Shown here piece after piece: positions 1 to 11,571 of a stretch of DNA of 64,000 nt; position 1 is the stretch's first letter; the number at the start of each line of letters is the position of its first letter. The stretch lies in assembly GCF_947172395.1 (NCBI RefSeq), contig NC_069085.1:6046112-6110111 (forward strand), given 5' to 3'. A program made the position numbers and the translations under genes. The notes under the pieces were generated by a model that did no database searches, was not told the DNA's origin, and was given only the letters and a program-made list of their open reading frames with translations. Origin of the DNA: Bicyclus anynana (taxonomy: Eukaryota; Arthropoda; Insecta; Lepidoptera; Nymphalidae).

Positions 1-345
1 GTTATTAAAACTAATAGTACGTGAACGAGGGCGGGTTAATAAAACACATGCATTATTGCACGGTTTCATCTACGGAATGCCTTTGCGTTGTTTTATTTCC
101 TGCTCATCTCTAACTAGTTATGATTTTATTGAGTCAAGTTTATTTATATACTACTAGGACTAGACTAAACTGGAGATTATGTACGTGAATAAAAACTGAT
201 TCGGTGGTCCAATAGTTAATAACTAATAACTAAATAAACCATATGTCGTTTCGGATCATAAGATCCTTGGTTCGAGGTCTGCGTTGTGTTATGTAATACT
301 GAGTGTTTATTTATTCCAAGAAATTTTCAGTTATTCTTAGTTATT

Positions 346-475
346 CTAGCCACTCACCATCCAAAAAGTCCACGTGCCTGCAGCGCTAACGGCAGGACAT
401 CCGATAAAACTGATCGTGTGTTGGTCGCGAAGTCATGACATCATGCATATCGCGACCAACCAAATGAGTGGCTAG
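346..475. mobile_element. Small foldback element
   Basis: Outer inverted arms CTAGCCACTCA (346-356) and TGAGTGGCTAG (465-475) enclose inner arms GTTGGTCGCGA (420-430) and TCGCGACCAAC (450-460), all perfect. No coding capacity. Looks like a MITE-type non-autonomous DNA element. Confidence 0.6.
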
Positions 476-2167
476 CATTAGTTTGTAGAAATTTTCGGTC
501 ACTCGGGCAAGAGTTAGGAAAATTAAGGTTAATTAATTAGGTTTAAAAAAGGCTGTTAATGATATTAAAAAATCGAGATGAGGCTGCGTTGTTTACAAGG
601 CTGAGTTTATTATCTAAATACGTGTACGACCTCAAAGAATCTGCGTAGCCAATGCGTCATAGTCCTTTTTTTATTCAATGACAAATGTCTTCTGATGTTA
701 AGTGACGATGCAATGATGTCAAAGATGGTGACGGACTAACTTGGAAGAAGCACAAGTCTACTGTATCCATACCTCTTGACGGTTTCTACGTGGCATCATA
801 CCGGAATGGTAGGGTGGTAATAGTAGAGGAGCCAAAGAGGGGATTTTTGCAGTTACTCGAACAGATGAACATAAGGGAATATACCTTGCACGTTGTTGAG
901 TACCTCCACCAAGTTCTTCTTCTTAATCGTTCTAAATCGTTCTTAATCGTCCATTGATGAGCCGTGCCTTCTGTGCAATGCTCCTCCACTTTTTACATCA
1001 CCAAAAAAAAAATTTAAGGAAACCAAAAAAAAAATAACTTCAGAAATACTCAAGCAGCACGCCAGATTAAGATAAGCGAGGTGGTAGGTGAGTTGATAGC
1101 TAAAAAGTGTTTATTTCGAAAAACGTAATTAAATAGGAGGGTTCCAAAGTTACAAAATAAAACCCTTATATTTCTGCTATCCACCACGAGCGCGGTTAAT
1201 TTTTTACTTATTTTTAGTGAAATAATCTGAATAATCGCTCATGTTTTCTGATGATTTCAGTAAGCCAAAGTAATAAAAATTGTCTATAAAGTCTGTAGTT
1301 TTTTCCCCACCGCTGAAAGCGAAAAAAGTATATAACTATTTATTCTTTCTATCATCTAATCTACCAAATCTAATCGATTCCAATGACGCTGTAGTAACTG
1401 CTAATTTAGCATCCCACGCTCCCCTACTATAACTAGCTACTTCTAATTCTAAAGCCATATTTACTACAAATAATTTTAAACCACATTAAAATAGTATTGT
1501 ATTGAGATATTATGTTGTTTAGTTTAGGACTCGATGGCAAACATTTTCTATTATATTTTTATGGTACTTAATCAAGCAAGCGGTATAGAAATTGAAAATT
1601 TATATAAAAAAAATTGAATTATATTTAATAATAGTTGTAGTTGATTCCGAAATGCAACGACCGTGATCTTGAAAGCTAATAGTTAATTCAAAAACAAGAA
1701 ATAATTATTTAGATGCTCCAAACTCCGGTATACGCTTCGATAAATTCGTTAAGTTTCACACCGCGAAGTAAGGTAACGGTTAAAAAATTTCGGTGCCGTT
1801 TTATGATTATGTTTTTATTATTGTCTTATGAGAATTGAATAAATTTCACAATACAAAATATACGGCCGTCGTAGCATAGATGTAAAAATTATTATGATTA
1901 TAGTCATTATACTGTGTGGATCAATTTATTAATAGCGATACATTTGAATATTTTATTCGGTTAACGTATTAAGCGTGATAGTTTTATTTGCATAAGAAAA
2001 CAAATAAACATTAACTAAACATAATGTGTCATATCATTCACATATAATATATAACATATAATATTAATTATGTTAGTTTTAACGGATCCCCGATTATGTT
2101 TCTTTAATAAAAATCCCTACTTGAGATTTTAGCTATTTTAGAATTTAAACTATTGTGAGTGTTATTC

Positions 2168-2378
2168 ATATTAATTGATTATGAAACACGGCTAAAACTC
2201 ACGTGTTATTACGTCGGAGTATGCCCGCGGTCGCGGCACGATCCAAACCGATTTGGATCGTGCCGCGATGCAAGAACCAGCTCATAACTAAGGGCCCCGT
2301 ACGGGTTCGAAACTAGTCGGGCATACTCCGACCTAATATCACGTCAGTTTTAGCCGTGTTTCATAATCAATTAATATG
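2168..2378. mobile_element. MITE with about 60-bp terminal inverted repeats
   Basis: The left end (from CATATTAATTGATTATGAAA) and the right end are inverted copies over about 60 bp with roughly four mismatches. The inner part contains a perfect 16-bp palindrome (2232-2247 and 2252-2267, loop CCGA) built on GCGGCACGATCCAAA. No open frame. Superfamily not recognised. Confidence 0.8.
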
Positions 2379-3777
2379 AGATTTAAGCTCTTTTGATTTT
2401 GAGTCAATGTTTATTTTCCTAAGACGAAAAATATAAAATACCCTGTATGTGTAGGGTATATTTAACTCCAAGAGGCCAAAGTTTCGATCCCTGCACGCTG
2501 AGTTATTTTCATACTATACGAATACATAACACAGCTGAACGTAGAACCTCCTCCTTTTTGGAAGTCGGTTAATATGTGTGCCACATTCACCCAAAACCGT
2601 TCGGCCGTATTTGCACGATTGAATATAACAAACATCCAAACATGTTCATTTATAATTTTCGTATAGGATCAATGTAACCGAGTATGGTTTTGTTCTATTC
2701 ACAAACAAGCAGTCGACAGTTCTAAATTGCACCGTAACTATCTACGATTTGTTAAAAAGACATATGTACAGTAATAATTAATGAATGTAGATACAAGTAT
2801 TCATTGTCTCTCGAACAAGCTCACGACGAGATATGTTTTTCATACATTTTTGTTTTTTAAGTACTGGCATCTGAGTCAGATCCATAATCCGCGTGATGAA
2901 TCGCAAACCACAAAATTTTGTTTACAGTATGTAGGACATTACCTAGTGAATTTCCATTTTTACGTTTAACTGTACTTGTATTTTGGACTGTATTATTTTG
3001 AATAATACAGTCTAAAAACTGATGTTAGCGAAACTAAATAAATAAATAAATAAAATGCTAAATCTAAAAACTCTGTCAGTTCCTACCAAAGGTAAGTACG
3101 GTATACTGTAATACGGTATCGATTACGTTACCTTAGGGTGCGGTAGTCAACTATTTTTGTAGAGTTCAGGAGATAATAATTTTCAAGGGTCCAGTTTCTT
3201 CAACCCTCAATTGTTCAAGTTTAAAGTTTAGTTTCTACGGAATATTGAGAGAAATCATGTTCCCCAATTGCCGGACAGACTTCCAACCATTCTCTAGAAA
3301 CCTTTAATTTTTATAAATATGCTTTATACTTGGTTGAGCTGCTGCAAACCTGCTACCTCAAAAAGCCACCACGATCCACACTACATTATTGTCTACTGCA
3401 TTACTACACTCAGAATTTATAAAATCACGACAGCCTAGCAATCACACGTCTCTCAATCTCGATTGAAAAATAAGCTTATCTGAAATAATATGTATGAATA
3501 CCTTGAAATGCCGACATTCTAGGAAGAAATAACGCCATAAAACACAAAAGCAGACTGCAAGAGCTTTCAAATAACTCTCTGATGAGACCAAAAGCCTAAA
3601 GCGATCTACTGTGGTAGAATTCTGTGGTGGACAGTAATACCCAATAAAGGACCACTACACAGTCGCTTAATTGACTGACCTGTAACTCGAAAGTAAATAT
3701 CCACTGCTATGAAAAATTCAGTTTATAGATACGACTGATCACTGATAGATGTAACTGCATACAAAAAAACAACAGTT

Positions 3778-3990
3778 AAACGGGTACATACCACGATAAC
3801 AACGACGAGATTTTTAATGTCGATATTTCGACCCAGTTGCATGGATCGTGTTCACGACGGGACTGAAGTTGCGAGATGCGAAGTTGACATCAGCTGCTAG
3901 GGGCAGAATTGATCTACCCACTTTCTTGTTCTTTTTCTTTTTTCAACAACCTCGCGTTCCTCGTCGTTTTATCGTGGTATGTACCCGTTT
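3778..3990. mobile_element. MITE with about 32-bp terminal inverted repeats
   Basis: Left arm 3778-3809 begins AAACGGGTACATACCACGAT and the right arm 3959-3990 is its near-perfect reverse complement. It ends 77 bp before a ROCK exon, so it lies in the 3' end of that intron. Confidence 0.75.
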
Positions 3991-4067
3991 AAATAATATT
4001 CATAATGAACAACCACGAAAAAAGTTTAAATTCATTAACAACAGTTAATATTAAATGTTTGTTACAG

Positions 4068-4258
4068 AGTGAGGAGCTTCGATCTCAGCTCGAGAATGAG
4101 CAGCACTACTGCATCGTGTACCGCACGCAGGCGAGCGAGGCGCGCGCGCAGCTCGAGGACAGCTCGCGCGCCGCGCGCGACCTGGAGCAGGAGCGCGCCA
4201 GCCTCATGCACCAGCTGCAGCTAGCCATCGCCAGGGCAGACTCCGAGGCCATTGCGAG
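4068..4258 (+). CDS. Rok: ROCK exon a (coiled coil)
   Basis: Follows acceptor TTACAG and ends before donor GTGTGT. It enters in phase 0 and leaves two bases of an Arg codon. It encodes a highly charged coiled coil beginning SEELRSQLENEQHY and ending ARADSEAIA, typical of the ROCK coiled-coil region. Confidence 0.92.
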
Positions 4259-7200
4259 GTGTGTACTACTTACTGCTTCAGGTCTGTCACATGCCTGCAT
4301 CCTGTCTTTAACTAAACCCTGAACGTTACCGTTTAATTAAGCCGTTAGTTAATTCATGTTCAAGTCATGTAAGTGTTCGTGTAAAAGTGGATTTAATCAA
4401 AGATTGAATTATTGAATTGGGTATTTTTTTCTAACATTATGGAAATGTGCTAATTATCATTTATTTTTTAAAAGTTGTTTGTGCATTATAAATGCTTTTG
4501 AAAGATTATTTTGTGCTTTGTACATTTGATACGAACGTTCGAGATTATACAGTCAGTGACAATGGGAGTCTGCACTCAGTAAATTCTTTGAAGTAGCAGT
4601 TAGAAGATTGTATCTCTAGTCACTGCGTAAGTTAGGTTGAACATATGGGTTCTTAACAATATCACAAATGGATCCAGTTTAGCCTGCAGTCATTTTTAGC
4701 ATTTGGAATATTTATTTTTCATTATTTACTTACATGTTAAATACTACATTATTAAAAATAAAATCACCGACACTTACTTACGACAATTGATTACTTTTAA
4801 ATTGAAACCAATTATTTTTATCCTATGGAAAAATATGGCTCGCATTGCATTATTCTATTATTACCTTGCGTAGCTATGGGCGTAATCCTAAAATCAGTTT
4901 CCCTTGTTAAAAGAGTATACCTACTTATGTATCTGTATCAAAATCGATCCATCCATTTCGAAGTTATAAATAATAACACACGAACGGTAAACTTTCTAGA
5001 ATATCATCTTTATTGTGGGTTAAAACGAAACTCAATACAAAAGGGCAAAGGCACGTGTTTTCAAAGTGCGTCCATGCGTGCTTGCGTACAATTACTCGTA
5101 GCTTGTGTAAAATAACAAAGTTTGGTGTGTTGTGTTGACGTGTATAACACGTGTACGTGTTGCGAAGGTCGATAGCGGAGGAGACGGTGGGCGAGCTGGA
5201 GAAGGAGAAGACCATGAAGGAGCTTGAGATGCGCGACGCGCTGGCGCAGCACCGCACGGAGCTTGCGTCGCGCGACGCGCTCGTACAGGGCCTACGGGAC
5301 AGGGATCACGAGAACCGCGCCACTATTGACCTGCAAAGGAAGGTAAGAAAGAAAAAAAAGCGTGTGCCACTCGGGGACTGACGCGGTAAAGCATTTTGTA
5401 TCAACTTATGTAATTATTTGTTTATTTTATTAATGCAGTCTTCTTTTTTTTAGAAAATAATATAAATTGTCATTACGTTAAGCTGGAATCGAACTCTGGT
5501 TTAATAAGTTTGCCCCCTCAGTTTCACACAACTTGTCAAGTTGAGTCGGCTTAGGTGTTAGGTTTATTTTCGTTACGGAATTTCTTGATTCAGTCGCCAT
5601 GCTCTAAGACCGCGATAAAAGCTGTGCAATAGCTTAAATAATCTTTTATTGATATTGACGTAATAATGTCTTATAAATCGTTGAATGCCCACGAAAAACT
5701 CACCTATAATTACTATAGCCCTACTCGATGTTTACCTACTGTTTACCAACAAGTAGGGCTGTTGTATCGGCTCTAGATACCTAGTTATATAAATAAATGT
5801 AATACAAATATTTTTCTTGACTAGATTAATAATAAATTGTATAGCGGGATTAGTGTATGAATATGATAATAAATTTATGAACTTTAAATTATGTCATGCA
5901 TACCAAGCTTTATTTAACGAAATACATTTTGTCTTTCACTTGTCAATTTGAATACTTAGCAAAATAAGGCTTGTATGGCATGAACATGTCAATAAAAAGA
6001 TATAAATATTTCCAAGCACAACAGCCAAAAACCTATAGGCTAGCACGCATCAACGACATATATCTCTCGAAGAGAAAAATACAAATGTCCACGACCAATC
6101 GAGGCGAAGTTGTCCTATAACTTGGCAAGTTCGTTGATGACACTCCCATGATATGCGGGCGACGGGGGGAAAGGACTGCGTGGGTGTCAGGTCGTGCGCG
6201 CGGGATAGAGGGAAGGACTGCGCAGGTTTGATGTCGTGCGCGCGGGGCATCGCTACCCCCTAACTGGCCCGCGCGGACCATCAGGAGTGTTACGAACGAG
6301 TTTGCCAAGCTATAAGTCCCACTTCTTTCACCTAACACAACGAAAGAGAAAGCAATATTACTCGGCCACTATTGGTTGACATAGTCCCACTTTTTTCACC
6401 CAACATAACGAAAAAGAGAGCAACATTTGCTTTTTTTTCTCCCGTCTAGAGATATGTCGTGGTGCATATCCTCGGCATACAGGCTAAGTGCGGAAAATGC
6501 TCTGAAGAAGAAGATGCTTGTCTTCCAGGAGGTGGACGAGCTCCGGCGCAGCGGCACCGCGCTGGCGGAGCGCGTGGCCACGCTGCAGCGCGCGCAGGAG
6601 GAGGTGGACCGCCTCACCAAGCGGCTCAACTCGGAGATCATGCTCAAGCAGCAGGCCGTCAACAAGCTGGCTGAAATCATGAACAGGTATCGTGCCTGTA
6701 CTATCACATTCACTCTAACTACCGTTACTCAACTCAACTCAACTCAACTAACGTTCCCGTAGGAATACGAGGATAATATATAGCCAGTCTTCCTTGATAA
6801 ATGGGCTATCTGACACTATAAAAAAAAATCAAATTGTACCAGTAGTTCCTGAGCGCGTTCAAGCAAACAAACAAACTCTTCAGCTTTATAATATTATAAT
6901 AAGATGATCATTATATTATATTAACAGCATTCAAGATCATAGATAGGTCATCATAGGATCACCTATGCAAGCTTTGTCTGCAATAAGAATTAAAAAAAAA
7001 ATGGCAAAATTTCAAGAAATTCATTTTGACCGTAACATTAATTGTTATGAAAAAGGAAAAGAAAACATTTACTTAAATACCTACGAAAAATTTTATAAGT
7101 CGATAAAAGATAAATCCATTAGAATCACTTATGGCATGAGTTTTTCTTTTCTATTTTAACGAGATTTAAAAAGAAATCAATGCCCTTTGAAACACATACT

Positions 7201-10200
7201 AAATGCTTCGTGTAACATTCAAATTTTTATTAAAATAAAACGTTGAAAAATTTTAAATTGTCGCACATGAAGCGAAAAATAGAGTATACCACGCAAGACT
7301 AAACTCATTCATAGTCGGTTTTTTATTTAGCGTGCTCGCCTTACGGCTCGGGCCCTAAAACTACATCGTATATAATGGATCTTTTTAGCTCCTTAAAATA
7401 GTAATCGCTTAAAATAGTAGATTGTTATACATAACAATCTACTATTTTATCGCACTAATTAAATATTTGGAATATTATTCAAAGTACAGCCATTAGATTT
7501 CTTCTCTCTCATATCTCTGAATTTCTTGCATCCAGAACGTGTTTTCTATATTATACTAGGTGACGCCGCGCGGTTTCACCCTCGTGGTTCTAGTTCCCGT
7601 AGGAATACGGGATAATATATAGCCTTCCTCGATAAATTGGTTATCTAACACAGACAGATTTTTTTTTAATCGGACCAGTAGTTCCTGAGATTAGAGCGTT
7701 CAACCAAACAAACTAACTAACTCTTCAGCTTTATAATATTAATAATAATACGGCCGCGTGGCGCAGTGGGTAGTGACCCTGCTTTCTGCATCCACGGCCG
7801 TGCGTTCGATTCCCACAACTGGAAAATATTCGTGTGATGAACATGGGTTTTTTCCAGTGTCAGTGTGTATTTATACATTATATAAGTATTTATATGTAGT
7901 ATATAAATGTATATGAATATTATAATTATAATATCAACTATCTTAGTACCCATAACATAAGCTGCTCTGTATGCTTACTTTGGGGCTAGATAGTGATGTG
8001 TATTGTTTAAGTATATTTATTATTTATTATTATTATTAATAACTAACAGGAAGGACATGAACCCGGCGTCAACAAAGAACAAGAGCAAGATGTCGGTGCG
8101 CAAGGACAAGGACTACCGCAAGCTGCAGCAAGACCTCACGAGGGAGAAGGAGAAGTCCGACCAGCACATCTCCAAGCTGCAGAGAGACCTGCAGGAGTCG
8201 CAGCAGCAGCTGTTGGAGGAGCAGCAGACCAGGCTGCGCCTCGCTATGGAGGTTGGTTGTGTTTCTAGAGAAGTCAGACGAGACTAGTTAGATGATCAAT
8301 CCTATCACAAACTTTGCCTCTTTATAATATTAGTACAGATAGATCATAAGTACTCTAAGCCTACCTTACCTTATCATAAGTACCTTAAGCCTCAATAGCT
8401 CAACGGTAAGTGCGGTCGAATTCATCACCGAGGGGTGGTGGTTCGATCCTCGCCCCGTTGGTCTATTGTCGCACCCACTCCTAATACAGTCTTTCCCGAC
8501 TAGTTGGAGAGGAATGGGAATATTGGTCATATTTAAAAGATATGGCAAATATTGTTTTTTTAAAAAAAAAAAAAAGAGCGCGTGAACCCCAGACCTTCGT
8601 CATTTTATAAAAGCTGAAAGTTTTACCACCATATTTACCATACTTAACTAAGATAAGTATGATAGCCAGTTATAGAGTTTGGACCGTGGTCGCTTTGGGA
8701 AGTAGCAGGTTGTAAGGATAAAGACCTTCAACCGTCTGAGTACAAAGTGTAATTTTTGTTATGTTTTCCTCTGCATAATATGAGAAATTATATTCCCAGT
8801 CGCCAGTCACTTAGCTTCGCGACAACCCGTCAAAAACACTATTTAATTTGAAACTTGAAGAGTCTCTAGTGAAGGGTTGCCATGAAGCCATGTGTCTGGC
8901 GAATGGGGATAACATTTCTCATATTATGTCGATAAAAATAAAAAAAAAACACACTTTATACTTAGACGGTTGGTCTGGATTCTTGAAAGCTGCTAACCCA
9001 AACCCACAACGGTCCAAGCCCCATAGTTGACTACGGTACTTACCTATGGTATGCTTGTAGGCTGATGGGAGGCTTCGGCCGTGGCTAGTTACCACCTTAC
9101 CGACAAAGACGTACCGCCAAGCGATTTAGCGTTTCGGTACGATATCGTGTAGAAACCGAAAGAATTGTGGATTTCATCCTACTCCTAACAAGTTAGCCCG
9201 CTTCCATCTTAGATTGCATCATCACTTACCATCAGGTGAGATTGTAGTCAAGAGCTAACTTGTACAGAATAAAAAAAAATTTGCATGAGCTGACAAACTA
9301 TCAGCTTTTAAAAAATGACGAAGGTCTGGCTATTACTGGCTCTCCGTCTATACATTTTTGTTTATGAAACTTTCAGGTGGACAGCAAAGACGTGGAGATC
9401 GAACAGCTAAAGGAGAAGCTGGCAGCACTGACAAGCGAGACGGCGTCGCAGTCGTCCGCCGACGCTGAAGACGGCGAGACGGAACAGACCCTGGAGGGCT
9501 GGCTCTCCGTGCCCTTCAAGCAGAACATCCGGCGCCACGGCTGGAAGAAGCAGTACGTGGTCGTCTCCTCCAAGAAGATCATCTTCTACAACTCGGAGAA
9601 TGACAAGCAGAACACCACAGACCCTGTCATGATTTTGGATTTGAGGTATTGTTGCCATTTTTAAACGACTACATTAACTGACTTCAATAAAAGTAGCTTA
9701 TAAATTTCATTTGAATGTATGTAAAATTGCACAGTAAACTAAAATATACTAAATTAACCTAAGTAAGGTCTCCACAATACTGATTGCCTAAAGTGGAGAT
9801 TTCCATAATCATCATCATCCCTATCAACCCATATTCGGCTCACTGCCGAGTTCAAGTCTCAGAATGAGAGGGGTTAGCCCAATAGTCCACCACACTGGCC
9901 CAATGCGGTTTGGCTGACTTCACACACGCAGAGTATTAAGAAAATTCTCTGGTATGCAGGTGTCCTTCACTGTTTGAGAGTTATTTAAGATAAATGGAGA
10001 TAATTTGATTAGAATAGTGGCAAAAGCAGTCTCTCTTGAATAGTTGTGTCAATTTTTCTCAAAATTCACTTTTAAAAGAAATTCACTTCTAACTTAAACA
10101 AAAGATGAATTACTTAAATTTTGTATGGCTTTACAAACCGAAAAGACCAATTAGATATGATTTGCAGTATACCAAGCTATCGATAAAACATTAGGTTACT

Positions 10201-11520
10201 TATCTGGTCACAGTTTGTATGAAAACTGAAAACGCTAAAACTGGGAAACGAAATATAGAGCAGTGGGCATGACGAAAGCTTGACACCTGGTAGTGCGAAA
10301 AATGTTGCAATACTACATCCCTGCCTCCTTTCCTCGCCATTTCCCATGCCACATCCTAAGTGTGGTAGTAGGCCCGTCTAATGTGTGTTGTGACTGGGTT
10401 CCAGCAAAGTGTTCCACGTGCGGTCGGTGACGCAAGGCGACGTGATCCGCGCCGACGCAAAGGACATCCCGCGCATCTTCCAGCTGCTGTACGCGGGCGA
10501 GGGGGAGGCGCGGCGGCCCGGCGACTTGCAGGACCAACCCGCCGACGGACAAGACCATACCGGTATGATCATCGTTATTGTCAGGACTTTCTGTACACAA
10601 ACTTTTGCGTTTATATTATTACTAGCGAGAGCTAAATGTAATTCAGTTTTTCACAAATCCCGCAGGAATCATGAATTTCGGAATGAAAAGTAGCCTATGT
10701 GTCCATTCCAAATTTCAGCCAAATCGCTTCACTAGCCTCAGCGCAAAGGTGGAACAAACATACACACACAATTACAAACAAACTTTCGCCTTTGTAATGT
10801 TAATGTAATTGTGACAGTGGGAAGTGTGATGTGATGTGATGATAACTCTGTGCAATTTTAAATTGGTTGTATTAGTAAAATTTCCATTAAATTTATTCCC
10901 TTATTCCACAGGAACTCTATCGTATTTCGGAATTAAAGTATTGTAATTTAATAGATGCCCACGACTCCTTTCGCGTGTAATTACGATATTCTAAAATTTT
11001 ACATGTACCATGGATTATTACGGGATAAAAATAAAAAATAAAAAAGGCTTTGTGTCATTAAAATTGTAAAATCTGACTCCATTCCAAATTTCAGCCACAT
11101 CAATTCAGCAGTTGTGGCGAAAACCTTTAACAAACAAACACATACTTTCAAACAAACTTTCGCCTTTGTAATATACATTCGCTGGTTCATGTCCGGCTCG
11201 AAGGAGCACATGTGTGAGCTAGAATGGCTTATTTATTGATTAATTTGATATGATCTTTGATGGCGGGATGCTTTGTTTTATATTGTGTTAAGAGTACGAT
11301 ATTTTTTAATACTTTGTTGAATCATGACATGAAAATGAAAATGAAAAAAATGAAAAAATCTTTATTCGTCAACTAAGTCTTACAAACAAGTAGCAAGGGC
11401 CCCTGTACTAGGTGGAAAACCCGTATTACTGGGTGCCCCGCTCATTCACCACACAGAACAACCGTAGTTAACAAATAACAGAATTATAAATTATAATATA
11501 TTTAGTGTGTGTGTATGTGC

Positions 11521-11571
<51 letters not shown>

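Larger units (their letters stand above)
1..4067. other. Probable ROCK intron, no exon recognised
   Basis: AT-rich DNA with no convincing coding exon on either strand. It holds three foldback elements (346-475, 2168-2378, 3778-3990), a degraded copy of the TTAGCCCTTGACTACAATC repeat family (about 684-835), a short AAATAAAT tail at 3035-3054 that looks like a LINE end, and a fragment at 2533-2572 related to the element at 44570-45670. The short open frames look random. Confidence 0.6.

Noticed and set aside
4825..5115. 96-codon frame in a ROCK intron
   Set aside because: Codon content is random and AT-rich; no homology and no splice junction consistent with ROCK phases.
6459..6674. Alternative start MVHILGIQAK and upstream extension of ROCK exon c
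   Set aside because: The conserved ROCK frame is the other one, and acceptor TTGTCTTCCAG at 6527-6528 fits the phase of the previous exon.
7749..7815. tRNA gene
   Set aside because: A-box and B-box-like blocks are present, but no intact cloverleaf; a SINE body follows, and relatives lack the head.
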